The translations under genes were made by a program, and so were the position numbers. A stretch of DNA of 64,000 bases, from NCBI GenBank assembly GCA_037903475.1, contig JBAJFG010000582.1, forward strand, positions 930,001-994,000, given 5' to 3'. The notes beneath the pieces are model-generated. The model was not told the origin of the DNA. It searched no databases and worked only from the letters and a program-made list of their open reading frames with translations. Source of the DNA: Ancylostoma caninum (Eukaryota > Nematoda > Chromadorea > Rhabditida > Ancylostomatidae). This document shows, one piece after another, positions 1-10,784 of this stretch; positions within the stretch are counted from its first letter, which is position 1, and each line of letters opens with the position of its first letter.

Positions 1-228
1 ACAATTACCTGTCAGCTGGACGCACCGTGACAACCTCTGGCAGCTTGGTCACTGCTTGGGCACAGTCTCGCACGGAGGAGCTCCGGGTTCGAAGCTATTG
101 TGGATCCAAAGTGATCCACCGGAGTAAAAAAGCAACACAAATATGCAAATTCTTATCAGAAATACGAAAAGATGGCTGTTTGCAAGGCATGTCCATGGTT
201 TCGTAGTGCTAGCCTTTTTCTATTACTG

Positions 229-301
229 AGAGGATTCGAACCAACCTGACCATTCTTTATGAACGACTGAGAGTCCGCTGCTTTATCCACTAGGCCATCC
301 A
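229..301 (-). repeat. tRNA-like Pol III promoter sequence (class II-like)
   Basis: On the minus strand a good A box (TGGCCTAGTGG, 287-297) is followed by a perfect B box (GGTTCGAATCC, 232-242), the spacing of an internal RNA polymerase III promoter. The stretch between them is long, like the extended variable arm of Ser/Leu tRNAs, and the anticodon stem pairs poorly. No acceptor stem or T-run terminator is evident. It is more likely a tRNA-derived SINE head or tRNA pseudogene than a working tRNA. Confidence 0.5.
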
Positions 302-489
302 TGCTGCTGATCTCTTCCATACCGGTGTTGCCTTCATCCTTTATCACGTGCGTACTACCACCAACCAATCATTCCGACCGGGCCATTCCCTTATTGAGCC
401 GAAATATGTAGTCGTTCAGACCGCTTTTTGGAGAAATTTGCCGGCGGTCAGTGGCCGCAGAAAGCGGGCAGATGCCCGACACTCTTCAC

Positions 490-866
490 ATAGCGGGCCG
501 AACCCCGACGGTGGTGCTTTAGCCCGAATGACTCTGCGTTCAGCCCGCGATTCGCCCGACAGCGCGTTTGGCCCGCAACATTCGTGGTTTCCGCCCGCTG
601 TTTGTCCGCTATTGGTCCTCGTTCAAACGTTTCGTCGGGGATTTGCCGGTGGTTGGAACGGGATTTGCCCCCGAAATTGTCTGAGATGGTGCATCAGCCC
701 GAATGATTCTGCGTTTAGCACGCGATTTGCCCGACAGCGCGTTTGGCCCGCAACATGCGTGGTTGCGCTCACTGTTTGCCCACTATTGGTCCTCGTTCAA
801 ACGTTCCGTCGGGGATTTGCCGGCGGTTGGAACGGGATTTGCTCCCGAAGTTGTCTGTGCATGGAC
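490..866 (+). repeat. GC-rich tandem duplication, 174-bp period
   Basis: Two diverged copies of a 174-bp unit lie in tandem; for example GTTCAAACGT recurs at 621 and 795. Short words such as GCCCGAATG, CGCGATT(C/T)GCCCGACAG and GGCCCGCAACAT recur. The period is a multiple of three, so one frame stays open for 188 codons, but the translation matches no family I know and is probably a by-product of the repeat. Confidence 0.6.
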
Positions 867-877
867 GACGTTCTAGT

Positions 878-1875
878 TACACACAATTCAGATAATGATC
901 TTACTTCTTATTAATTGGCAGTCCATGTGTGTGTGCGTGTGTGCACGAGAACCAGCCATCAAAAATGGAAAATACCTGTACCATCGTGTTCAGCGCGTCG
1001 AGTTATGTATGAAAATGTGGTAAGTTTTGATTTTTACCTTGATTTACAGGAGTTTCGGGCCACTTTTATCATGTTCAGACATGTTAATGGCCGACAGCTG
1101 TTTTGATCACGGTCGGAATGAATGAGGCTTTCGATTACAGGACCGTATAAAAGAAAGAGAAGGGTAGGACACCTCTATAACGAAGAGGAGGAACCAGGCG
1201 AACGACGGATGAGACGAATGAGGGTTACGCCTTAGGATAGTGTTAGAGGTGGGCTGGAGGTGTGGTAAGGGTGCGCCGGCGTTCAAAAGCGAGGAAACGC
1301 TAGGAGTCGGGTCCAACGGCGTGATAAGGGTGCGCCGGCGTTCAAAAGCGAGGAAACGCTAGGAGTCGGGTCCAACGGCGTGATAAGGGTGCGCCGGCGT
1401 TCAAAAGCGAGGAAACGCTAGGAGTCGGGTCCAACGGTGTGATAAGGGTGCGCCGGCGTCCAAAAGCGGGGAAACGCCAGGAGTCGGGTCCAACGGCGTG
1501 ATAAGGGTGTGCGGCGTCCAAAAGCGGGGAAACGCCAGGAGTCGGGTCCAACGGCGTGATAAGGGTGCGCCGGCGTCCAAAAGCGGGGAAACGCTAGGAG
1601 TCGGGTCCAACGGCGTGATAAGGGTGCGCCGGCGTCCAAAAGCGGGGAAACGCCAGGAGTCGGGTCCAACGGCGTGATAAGGGTGCGCCGGCGTCCAAAA
1701 GCGAGGAAACGCTAGGAGTCGGGTCCAACGGTGTGATACGGGTGCGCCGGCGTCCAAAAGCGGGGAAACGCCGTTGCCAGAAATTGTTGGAAAGGAGCTG
1801 TCCATGGTGGGTCACTGGTTCCATGAACTGCGATAAAGAATACTTCTCCGTGGATAGTGTCCGCTCATCCACCTA
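878..1875 (+). repeat. Dispersed composite repeat, copy A
   Basis: About 1 kb that recurs in reverse orientation at 53740-54535. Shared blocks, in order: a stretch ending GATCTTACTTCTTATTAAT plus a short GT-rich run (880-960), a block containing ACCGTATAAAAGAAA (near 1140), the 59-bp minisatellite, and a block near 1790-1860 containing GAAAGGAGCTGTCCATGG. Conserved order in both copies argues for one repeat family. The type of element is not recognised. Confidence 0.65.
1250..1778 (+). repeat. 59-bp minisatellite array
   Basis: About nine head-to-tail units of 59 bp, each containing GTGATAAGGGTGCGCCGGCG, AAAAGCG(A/G)GGAAACGC and GGAGTCGGGTCCAACGG. One unit near 1500 lacks a few bases. Overlapping open frames across it on the minus strand are products of the repetition, not genes. 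Diverged arrays of the same unit occur at 30085-30330 and 53920-54120. Confidence 0.9.
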
Positions 1876-2170
1876 CACCAATCTTATCTGAGGGCACGGA
1901 TGATCAGGCTGGTACAAATCATTCTAAACTTACCAAGATCTACAACAACATTCTCAAACTGGAAATCACCAATGTTTCTGAATACCAATTCTATTACTTG
2001 GACTTGGATATTGAAATTAAAAATAATTGTATTTCTACTAATCATGACTTATAATAGGCCTACCCTGTACGCGTGTGTGTGTACACACTGTGAGGGTTCG
2101 ATGGCATGGCAAGACATATTCTTCTAAAGTGCGTGATTTTTCTAGCAAACATACTTCAGTTTGCTTTCAG

Positions 2171-3080
2171 ATTGTTATGATTATGATTTGGAGGTCTTGT
2201 TTATTGGGTCCAAACGAGACTGTGAAACGAAGGCGCCATTGGTCACAGAAGAAGGCATCCTCAATGAAGAGGCTTTCGAAGTCTCTCCGCCGAGCAGGGA
2301 AGAAGAAGATGACGATGGTGATATGTCGGGAGCAGGTTCCACCTTATCCACCGTGGAATTTCGAAAAGAAGTAATAGCAAGGATGAGGATATTGGAAAAT
2401 TGTATGCCCACAACGGCTTTCGAATTTGAGATGAAAGCGGAAATGCGAGCCATGAAAGCAGAATTAGCTCAGATGAAAATCATGCTTAATGAGGTGCTCA
2501 AGCGGCTCCCGACACCGACTCAGCCTGGTTAGACAACAATTTGTCTCTATTGATTTTACTGCACTAGGTGTAGAATTCAATCAGCCATTAACTGAAGAAT
2601 GTGTTTTAAGGTGAAATCGAATTCAACTATGTTACGCAAGAAGAAGTAGAATCGATTCGGAAGCAAAAAGGAGCAAGCAAAACAATTTTTGCTCTGGCTT
2701 TGGAAAAAAGTCTATGCTGACCTTCAGTCTGATCTTCTAATTTCCGTTGCCGAACGCACAAGCACTGACAGAGTGCAGTTCATTAAGGAAGTGAGTAATC
2801 TTAGGAAAAAATTGTGCTCTATAAAAGTAGCAGTGTGTTATAAAAAATATTTCAGTGCGTTTTCAAGTATTACCAAGTGCCCAAGAGCCTTCAAACAGAG
2901 GTGTGGAGGAGCGTGAAGGACTTATTGAATAGCAGGACTCGCAGAGAACGGAAATCAGCAAGAGAGAGACAACAGGAACATCCACCCTCTTCATCCGAAA
3001 CCACCAGAGCTAACACTGAGGAAGGGTCAACGGCATCACCCGAAGGCGAGGCCCTTTACGGATTCAATGAAGACCTCTGA
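2171..3080 (+). CDS. Three-exon gene: acidic coiled-coil plus BEN-like domain, with a one-base frameshift
   Basis: Three exons fit by splice sites and phase. Exon 2171-2527 follows a TTGCTTTCAG acceptor; intron 2528-2610 ends TTTTAAG and keeps phase 1; exon 2611-2790; intron 2791-2855 (GTGAGT...TTTCAG) in phase 0; exon 2856-3080 ends in TGA. The first exon encodes an acidic stretch (REEEDDDGD) and a coiled coil (MKAEMRAMKAELAQMK). The later exons read TIFALALEK, then DRVQFIKE joined to CVFKYYQVPKSLQTEVW, then a basic tail (NSRTRRERKSARER). The pattern resembles a BEN domain, a DNA/protein-binding fold found in chromatin factors; that match is from memory. In exon 2 the frame slips by one base at an A6 run (2704-2709), so this is either a recent pseudogene or a homopolymer assembly error. 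A first exon upstream of 2171 was not found. Confidence 0.55.
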
Positions 3081-3164
3081 TCTGGTAATAGTTGTGTTCC
3101 ATGGAAGACTACATTTTCTGTTGAATGAAGAATCGTCGTTAAAGTGTTCGGCACATCAATCTTC

Positions 3165-3492
3165 ATAAAGGAACATTTTGCAAAAGTTTGTCAAACTCGG
3201 GCATCGAACCCTCCACCTGTTGCTCGCCAGACAAGACGCTTAGCCACTGTGCCGTGCGAAAATCAATACATTCAGGTCATTTAAAGATTGACTTACCGTG
3301 AAGGAACATTTTGCAAAGCCTCGCCAAACTCGGGCATCGAACCCTCCACCTGTTGCTCGCCAGACAAGACGCTTAGCCACTGCGCCATGCGAAAATCAAT
3401 ACATTCAGGTCATTTAAACATTGACTTACCGTGAAGGAACATTTTGCAAAACCTCGCCAAACTCGGGCATCGAACCCTCCACCTGTTGCTAG
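3165..3492 (-). repeat. 133-bp tandem array of tRNA-like units
   Basis: About 2.5 copies of a 133-bp unit (CGGGCATCGAACC at 3198, 3331 and 3464). On the minus strand each unit carries an A-box-like TGGCTAAGCG and a perfect B box GGTTCGATGCC, about 40 bp apart, so each looks like a tRNA body with its own Pol III promoter. The anticodon stem is poor and no acceptor stem forms. This suggests a tandemly amplified tRNA-derived SINE head rather than tRNA genes. Confidence 0.6.
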
Positions 3493-4724
3493 GTTTAACG
3501 GCGAGTTCTTCTTATCTTATAAACCTCTGACCTAGATATCGCATGATTTTCATATACGATATCGAATTCTACTTTCATATATTTACATGCTTCCAAAGTG
3601 ATTTTCTCAGACCTAACACCATTTTCTTTGAAGTTTATGGTTTTCCTGCAGGATTTGGCATGCATCTCTGGAAAATGGACGACAGCTAACACTAAAAGAA
3701 GTGGACTCGCTCCTTGGCAGTCGCAGTCCTGCTGAGGCTGGCATAGCCCCATGGCTCAACTTTTTTCTTGTTTACATGCACAGAGAGAGTAATTTATTGT
3801 ATATTTACAAGTAAAATAGGTTGAGGTTTGACTTCTCAGTCAACATTGGCGTTCAATCTTTGGGTGGCTGGCAAAGGGGGCCTTTATTTTGTTCAGAATC
3901 GTTGTTATCCCGTCTCTGTTCGCATGGTCGTGGATGTGCACTTTTTTCTGAAATTCGTTTCTTCTTCTTTCCCCTTTGTCTGCTTTTTCTTGTGCTGAGT
4001 GAAGTTCTAGTTGCAATATGCGTTTCTGCCTCAATATCCCCTCAGTTTCGCCGTGCAAACAAAACAAAGGCCCTGTTGCCAGCCACCACGTCCCAGGCTC
4101 CTCTTTCCTATAAAGAAGAAGCTACCCGGGACAAGCAGCTAACCATGGGGTCAAAAAAAAAACAAAAAAAAACAAAAACAATATGAAAGAGGAGTTGGGG
4201 CATGCGCGGGAGAATGTGCAAAATGCGAAGCATGCAAGGCCGTCCGATCAATATCGGTCAGCCAGAAGCCTCAGGTGTCCAAAGATTATCTAGATAACAA
4301 GGAAGACACTGAAGAAAAACGCTTACTTGGGCCAAAAACTGACGAGCATCGTCCTCGAACAGCTGATCGAGGACAGCGGACAGCTGCTACAAGAGAGCTG
4401 CGCGGCGCGCGCGTCGCAGGATCGGCGCGCTCGAAAACTTTCTACCGATCGCGCACAAGGACTGTACAGATATATAATATATGTATATTGTGTTGTATAA
4501 CACACATTGAGAAAGAAGAGGGACAATAGACGGTTAGTTCTTATTATCACACCACACAAAGGTAGCTCCTCCTCACCGTACTGACGAATTCCCGGGAGGA
4601 CCTATCTCTCAAACCTATTCACCCTTACACTGTAAGGAAACGGGCAAATAAGCAACATCTCTATGTAAACTTTATATTTTTCATCATAAAACCTTTCCAT
4701 GACATTAACAAATTTATTTATTTA
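3493..4724. other. No clear gene; weak exon-like and LTR-like stretches
   Basis: A minus-strand open stretch (about 3533-3667) follows a TTTTCCAG acceptor and ends near a GTCAGA donor, and could be an isolated exon. Around 4400-4560 there is a TATATAATATATG box followed by ATTGAGAAAGAAGAG, reminiscent of a retroviral LTR, but no paired LTR or primer-binding site was found. Otherwise nothing is recognised. Confidence 0.3.
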
Positions 4725-5315
4725 CTAGCTGCCGTACCCGACTTTGCTCGGGTGTTTTACTACCTTGGCTACATCACACCGCTGAGGCCAATTACTATCA
4801 CCGATAAATTCATCAAAACACTAAAATCTCCATAATTTTGGTGACCAGCATGATTGTTTTAGCCCAAATGACCATTCCCCATAAACTTGTGGGCGAAAAG
4901 TTAGCAAAACTGTCAGGTGATATTAAATCGATGCATTCGTAAAAAGTAGTTGTCATATTCAAATTCAGCGTATTGAGGAACCCCAGGAGACATGTCTTCA
5001 CCGCTCCATTGGCAAGGAGAGCCAAAAATCGATAAAATCAATGAATCGATATTTTGTGCAAAATGGTGGTCATATTCGTGTTCAGCGTATTGAGGAGACA
5101 TGCCCCCCCTGCCCCTGGGCAAAATAACGAAAAATTAATAAATTCGGTATATTCGATAAATCAATCGATAATCCCAGGTGCAAAGTAGCCTATAACCTCC
5201 GCCGGCCCGCGTAGGATGTGCATGCAAAATTTGGTCCGGATCGGTTCACCCTCCGCGATTTCGATTCATTACATACATACACACATACAAACTTTCACTT
5301 TCTCAGACATTCTCC
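4725..5315 (+). repeat. Dispersed repeat, GCTCGGGTGTTTTA family, copy 1
   Basis: Begins GCCGTACCCGACTTTGCTCG and ends in a short tetranucleotide tail (ACATACATACACACATACA) after GCAAAATTTGGTCCGGATCG, a head-and-tail pattern common in dispersed animal repeats. The middle holds roughly 115-bp units with the core ATATTC(G/A)(T/A)(G/A)TTCAGCGTATTGAGG and an AT-rich linker AAATCAATAAAATCGAT. A second copy lies at 46621-47140. Confidence 0.6.
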
Positions 5316-5692
5316 GGATCGGAGCCGAACCCGATAGGGATTGGAGCCGCATGTCCCCTCGGCTCCAATCTGTAAAATGGGCGGGACCCGGGCGCCATAC
5401 GGTGCTATTCGAGCTACCGTGGGTGTTATTCTGGCTACCATAGGTGCTATTCGGTTGCTTTAATCTAGCAGCGGAAACACGGTTGAAATTTAGACGAAAG
5501 TGGCGCAAAAGCGAGCTCCGGAAAAGATTGGTCCACTGCACTCGGCCTGGAACAACCCTCATGTGGATGCAAGCCGAAGCTACAGGATTCCAATAAAATT
5601 GGGTCTCCATGCAAAACAAGGAACTGCTCAGTGTCAGAGAAAAGCGCTGTGGGAGAGGGCTTCATGAAACAGTGAGGCGGCCCGTTAAGGCG

Positions 5693-5911
5693 TTATTCAT
5701 GCTTGCTAAGGTTGATGCAATGCACTTTAGGGAGGGAACAGAAATTCTTGGAAAGTAGGAATGTTCCTGATTTTGCCGCCACCGCTGCCGTGCGAACAAA
5801 CGGGTTTTTTTCAATTTCATCTCATCGAGAAAACACGAAAACTTCGTGTTTTCTCGATGAGATGAAATTTGGTGCGACGCATCAAATTTAACGCGCTGCT
5901 AGCATGAATAA
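5693..5911. mobile_element. MITE, TTATTCATGC family, copy 1 (219 bp)
   Basis: Inverted ends TTATTCATGCTTGC and GCTAGCATGAATAA bound 219 bp with no coding capacity. It is related in ends, length and interior (GTGCGAACAAACGGG) to 11485-11705. The interior holds a nearly perfect palindrome with 27-bp arms around 5812-5868. Target duplication is not clear, so the superfamily is undecided. Confidence 0.65.
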
Positions 5912-6460
5912 GGCCTAACACGAGAGCTGTAGCAAGCTCGCATTGTTGTCGCGATAGAGCATGTTACTCAGAACTGGAGATGGGGCAAAAAAAAACCGCA
6001 ACTTCCACAAGAGCTTGTTTTAACACCTAATAACAATTCTTCTAAGTCAACGTGTCTATAAATATCAACAGTGGAACATTCATAAAAATTTTGGAGCCGA
6101 AGAGGAATCTGTCTTGCTTGATTTTTCACAGCTGTAGCTCTGTTTGAAAGCAATCTGCATCATTGTTAATCACCGAAGAAAACTGCACCTTCATCACATC
6201 CTAGAATTTTGACCAAATGACTCCTGACGACTTCGCGTAACGCGGGATCCCTACAACACGCACAACTGCGAATAAGGCACCACAAGATACTGCTTCGAGA
6301 TGGAATAAGAGCGTTTCAGATAGGAGATCAAAAACAGAGCCAATGAGTTCTCCTCTTTTTATTTTCCACAAGTAAATATAAACAGATGAACGAATATGTA
6401 CGTAAACAATACAAATCAATCAATATATAGATGCAATAAATACGAAGAAATGTTTCTTCT
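5912..6460. other. No gene seen
   Basis: No convincing exon. A short motif (CGCAACTT...AACACCTAATA, about 5995-6035) recurs in part near 33660-33710. Confidence 0.3.
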
Positions 6461-7192
6461 CTATCGCTTTCCCTTATCCACCATATTCACGACGCCATCC
6501 AAAACGCCTTGCACCTCTGAATGAAAAAGGCATAGATGAATGTCATCACCAGTTACACTTCCAGCAAAGATTATCAAGTTACCTTGTAAGATTCCTTCCT
6601 CTTCATTGCCTTCCCCTTCAACGGAGGCTCGATGCGCGCGAGGCGAGGCTCCGCCCGACATGATCCATTGGATCACATCTTCATCACACCAGTACTAAAA
6701 ACTCATATTATAGAGACTATTTGTATGCTTTCTTTCAAATCATGAAAGCCTGATCAGTCGCACGCCCCTTTATGTGCATTTGCACTTCAATGCACACTTC
6801 TGCCACCTTAGCTTCCTCCTGCAGAAATAAAATAATTTTCAACTTATACCAGATAAAAACTGACATCAACCAAATCATTGAAAACCGAGGAAAGCAATTT
6901 ACTGGGACTTTCACACCCGCTTACCACTTTTCTATTCTTCTCCGCCTTCAAGCAATAATCTTCGAATATTTCCTTGTCTTTGGCGCAGCCCATTGATCTG
7001 TAGGTAGAGCGCATCTCGCAGAACTGGGATGTAACAACATATATTATTCTCTGAAATATCAACTTAATATCATGTTTAGATTACTATTTATAGCAAACCC
7101 TATTATAGTCTGCGAGTCGCTCCGCACTCAGTCCCCAGAGAAACTCGTAGAACGAGTCTGCATTAAAGAAGCTTGCGTCGAGTTCCATTTGG
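6461..7192 (-). CDS. Five-exon gene for a 138-aa protein of unknown function
   Basis: Minus-strand exons join without frame breaks. Exon 1 is 7099-7188, with ATG four bases after an AAATTCCAG acceptor at 7193, as expected for spliced-leader addition. Exon 2 is 6925-7050, exon 3 is 6786-6818 (33 bp, the least certain), exon 4 is 6583-6694, and exon 5 is 6461-6516, ending in TAG. Introns start GTTTGC, GTAAGC, GTGCAA and GTAACT and end TTTCAG, TCTGCAG, TTTTTAG and CATTCAG. The product has a hydrophobic/acidic N terminus (FYEFLWGLSAERL), a Cys-containing charged segment (MGCAKDKEIFEDYCLKAEKN), an acidic linker (GEGNEEEG) and the C terminus VVNMVDKGKR. There is no signal peptide or membrane span. 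No family is recognised. It is flanked by transposons, but its intact phases argue for a live gene. Exon 3 could use a different donor. Confidence 0.6.
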
Positions 7193-7657
7193 CTGGAATT
7201 TAGTTTGAAAAAAGAACAAATATGGTGACTTTATGTATATATTCACTCCTTTGGACGACGCTCTCCATGTAGTGGTCAGCCTCATTGCTATGTTTGCATC
7301 GGAACAAGTTGATGGACATATTAGCTGTTGAGATCAATGAAGATTAATGTGGTGAGCATATCACCTCACTCCGATGCGAAGCTGGGTGCATGGAGTGCAT
7401 CGCCTAATTTATTATTCAGTAAATACAAAAAGCAAAGGTACGATTGAATAAACGCTGTCAAATGTGAACAGTACTACGAATGATACAAAAACTTTATTTG
7501 AAGTAAATACACGAAGTACACAAAATTTGATGTCTCCTTATGTTCAACCAAAAATGCTTCGTATGAAAACGTCGTTCTAATCCGAACCACGAACCAGGAC
7601 GTCGTTTTCTTTCGAATCAAAACATCCTTAAACGGAATCCCGAATACCCACAATGTA
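7193..7657. other. Upstream region of the 138-aa gene; no other gene seen
   Basis: Contains the putative spliced-leader acceptor at 7193-7200 and presumably the promoter. A short AT-rich open frame on the minus strand has no recognisable features. Confidence 0.25.
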
Positions 7658-8198
7658 CAGGGGGGGCCATAAGTTATTGTACAACGTTTGCTCATTTATT
7701 TCTCCACCAGCAACACATGGATTATCCTGCTCTTTTCGCTGCCGAATAGAGCAGGGATCAAAGTATCTTACAGTTAAAACCCGGTTTCCCGGGAGAGTTT
7801 TGCTTTGGAGCAGTTGGACTTAGAACAGGTTTTTGAAAAAAGCGGGTTGATGTGGAAATTTTTTACGAAAAATCCACCAAATCTCTAAAGTGGGGTGTAC
7901 TGCTTAGATGCATCTTAAAGAGCAAAGAATGCTCTTTCTAAAAATATCAAACTGTTTTTGTGGCTGTTTTGCTCGGAAATTGCGGGCAGAGTTAGTGCAT
8001 TTTGCGGCACCGAAAGTCTGCAATGAATGTTTCCGATAAACTTTTTTCGTTATCTTGGAAGTATCCAGGAGGTTTTTGTGATCAAAAGATAGAGCAAATC
8101 CAGCTCTATTAAACAGTGCCTAGTGCGGCAAAAAATATTTTACTACTGTGGAGAAATGGGCCAGCAAACGTTGTACAATAACTTATGGCCCCCCCCTG
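7658..8198. mobile_element. Tc1/mariner-type MITE (541 bp)
   Basis: The ends are near-perfect inverted repeats (CAGGGGGGGCCATAAGTTAT) of about 37 bp, extending less perfectly to about 50, flanked on both sides by TA (7656-7657 and 8199-8200). TA duplication and a CAG-start terminus are hallmarks of Tc1/mariner. No transposase frame lies inside, so this is a non-autonomous copy. Confidence 0.85.
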
Positions 8199-8288
8199 TA
8201 CAATCACTGTGCAAACTCATGGTCCATTAGGTTCACCAAGTACATCATTGGCTATAAACATATCCACACCAGAGATAAATTTCGCGAT

Positions 8289-9887
8289 TCATAACACCTC
8301 TTTTAAAACAACATTTTGAATAAGTATGTCCCCATCACTCAACTTTTGGCAATTTTCATTGGCAGTAATTTTTGTGCTCTCTCTACACTTAGAACGAGAC
8401 AGAGCAACGTAAATAGTACCATGAGCAAATGCTGGTGTACGTAGTATCAATCCAACCTTTTCGAACGTTTGTCCCTCACTTTTATTTACTGTCATACAAA
8501 ACGCAAGACGCACTGGAAACTGGAATCGTTTAAATGCTATGCCTGATAACTTGTTTTCTAACACATTTGGCGTTCGCGGAATTTAACACACATTATCCGT
8601 AATTAAGTTTCTACAACGTAGAATTATTGGAACATGCCTATCATCATAAACAACGTCATACAATTGAAGGCGCGTACCATTACACAGTTGAGATGTTATA
8701 TCAATATTGCGCAACAACATTAAAATACACCCTTTCTTCAACCTTTGTAAATATGAACGCATTCCTGTTAGAGTCTCCCTATGTATATTTTCGTCATCGA
8801 AAGGAAGACCATCTATGCCATATTCTTCTTGTACAGCTTCATCAACTCCATAAACATCCATATATTCACCATTTAGCTTTTCAACTACTATATCATTTAT
8901 ATTCAACACATCACTGTTACGAATGCTCAAGAGGGCAACATTCGCCAATTGTTTTTCGTCATTCAGAAGCTCTGGTGTATATAGCCAATCAATAACATGC
9001 TGTTCATTCGGCATCACCATATCACTCGGAATTCTAATTAGATTATCAATGAGAAAATTGTTCCCCTCACCGACCTCTCTTAACCAACCGGTGAAATGTT
9101 CATTACCTGGCAATACACGCATATTTTTTTCCAGAGTTAAGACTCTAATCAACTGCCATATACCACTGGATTTGAGGGTTTCGTTCAGAATTTCAGTTTT
9201 ACTGCCGTTTTGTACTACAGGCAGGAACTGTGCCCAATCACCACCGAACACCATCATTATACCACCAAATGCAGTGCGCCCGAAATTCGGAGCTGCTACA
9301 TCCCTCAACATTTTTTCAGCACATTCGACTGCATACCGAGTCTGCATTGATATTTCATCCCAAATAATGACATCAGTATCACGGAACCGTTGTGCAAGCA
9401 GTGAGGAGGCATCAACATTTGCTGTGCTCTCGAACGGAAGATTACTAACAGGCAACCTAAATACACTGTGAGCAGTACGTCCATTCTGCAAAAGTGTCAC
9501 TGCTATACCTGTAGAAGAAACAGCAGTGACATTTTTCTTTAAGCCTTGAAAAACACCAATCAAACGTATGAACAAAAACGTTTTACCACAACCGGCCTTC
9601 CCATAAACAAAGAAACACCTGCTTCTGTCGCTTTTATCTCGCAGAGCACTCTCAAGAAGAATGTCCATAACGATCTTCTGTTCGGAATTCAAATCGCTCA
9701 ATTCTGATGCACCTGGATTCACCTCATTTTCACGCACATTCAATTCGTCGACCTCCAAGTCATATTTTCTTTCCAAATTGCGCAAAACAATTTCAAGAGA
9801 AATTAGACCACATTCAGATAAAGTTGAACCATTTGCCCTTAGAATTCTCAATATGCTTAACTGAAGCTGCATCCATGACCTTTTCAT
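8289..9887 (-). pseudogene. Helitron Pif1-like helicase domain, broken
   Basis: SF1B helicase that would unwind donor DNA during rolling-circle transposition. Visible motifs in order: Walker A (GKAGCGKTF), Walker B (DVIIWDEIS), motif III (GGDWAQFLPV), and, after a premature TAA at 8583-8585, motifs V/VI (TVNKSEGQTF and YVALSRSK) in the same frame down to 8289. A frameshift near 9840-9880 separates it from the Rep part. One in-frame stop plus one frameshift indicate an old inactive copy, though the helicase motifs themselves are intact. Confidence 0.85.
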
Positions 9888-10770
9888 CGCTCGGTGAGTG
9901 AGTTTCTTTGGTTTTTGTACGCATTTCGTTTTTATATTTGTTCCAAAGACCTAAAGGATCAGGAGGATTACAATGCATAACTATCTGAGCAAATAACCTT
10001 CGAATTGCCACCGGCATCTCAGTGCTCACAGCCGTTGCCAGACAAGAATCCCATTCATTTGAATCCTCAATAAGTCCTGCCTCTTTCGCAGCTTCCATAA
10101 ATGTTCTGTACACCCTACCATTTATTGTCCTCATGTTCAGAAAAGAGGTGACTCCTTTCCTTGTCAAAAGCATTTTCCTCAGTGCATACAAGCCGGTGAG
10201 CTTTGGACTCACTGAGTTTATACGACCGATTACATCAATTTGTTTTTTACGTTTTTCATAAACACCGGCTATACTACGATAAATGTATTTCTCGGAAACC
10301 TCAACCCAAGTCAGATTTCTGGCATTCTCGTCCAAAGAACAAAGTTTGAAATAAGCCAAAAGCTCAGACTTGTTTGAAAGTGCTCTTTTCACCTCCTTTC
10401 CAGCACAAAAGTGAACCAAATTTTCGTCTTTTAAATGAGGTGTGGGGAATATCACTTTATGAGAACTCATCTGTAATGGAAACCCACAAATTCGATAAGC
10501 AGCCTCGATGTGAGATAGAAACCGGCACCGTAGATAAACTTCACACATGTCTATGTCAACCACCAGATCACCGTTTTCATCTCTGCGTGTGTTCTTTTTC
10601 AGTAACTGCTCATCAGCTAACAGCTCTAACAGCATTTGATCAACTCCTTTGTAGATGTACTTGTAAATATATTCGTATGAAATCAAGCTTGAACAGATCT
10701 CCACGTTTATATGGCAATTTTATCGAGTTAATAGCCAGCTATTATGGGGGACTGCATCAGCATCGCTAGC
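9814..10770 (-). pseudogene. Helitron Rep C-terminal region, truncated
   Basis: Reads PHNSWLLTR, then a stop at about 10726, then NCHINVEICSS and YIYKYIYKGVD. This is the conserved segment downstream of the HUH nuclease in animal Helitron Rep proteins. It continues through the linker (RCRFLSHIEAAYRICGFPLQ) to the helicase junction. The catalytic HxH and tyrosine motifs would lie upstream and are absent. An in-frame stop and a distal frameshift mark it as a remnant. Confidence 0.8.
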
Positions 10771-10784
10771 AAGAGCTATCGAAG

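Larger units (their letters stand above)
8289..10770 (-). mobile_element. Helitron, 5'-truncated and decayed
   Basis: Minus-strand coding remains of a Rep-helicase polyprotein, the rolling-circle replicase of Helitrons. The Rep C-terminal part lies at 9814-10770 and a Pif1-type helicase at 8289-9887. The HUH nuclease core upstream is missing; the element stops at about 10770 next to a mariner-like remnant at 10785. I did not find a convincing 5'-TC or 3'-CTRR hairpin end. Confidence 0.85.

Noticed and set aside
348..914. 188-codon plus-strand frame
   Set aside because: Produced by two copies of a 174-bp GC-rich repeat; no splice context or recognisable family.
1342..1872. Overlapping minus-strand frames of 69-134 codons
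   Set aside because: They are translations of the 59-bp minisatellite, with different frames giving the same repeated words.
1250..3492. CRISPR-like arrays
   Set aside because: The repeats are contiguous with no unique spacers, and the sequence is eukaryotic.
4400..4620. Solo retroviral LTR
   Set aside because: A TATA-like box and promoter-like context only; no second copy, terminal TG/CA with duplication, or primer-binding site.
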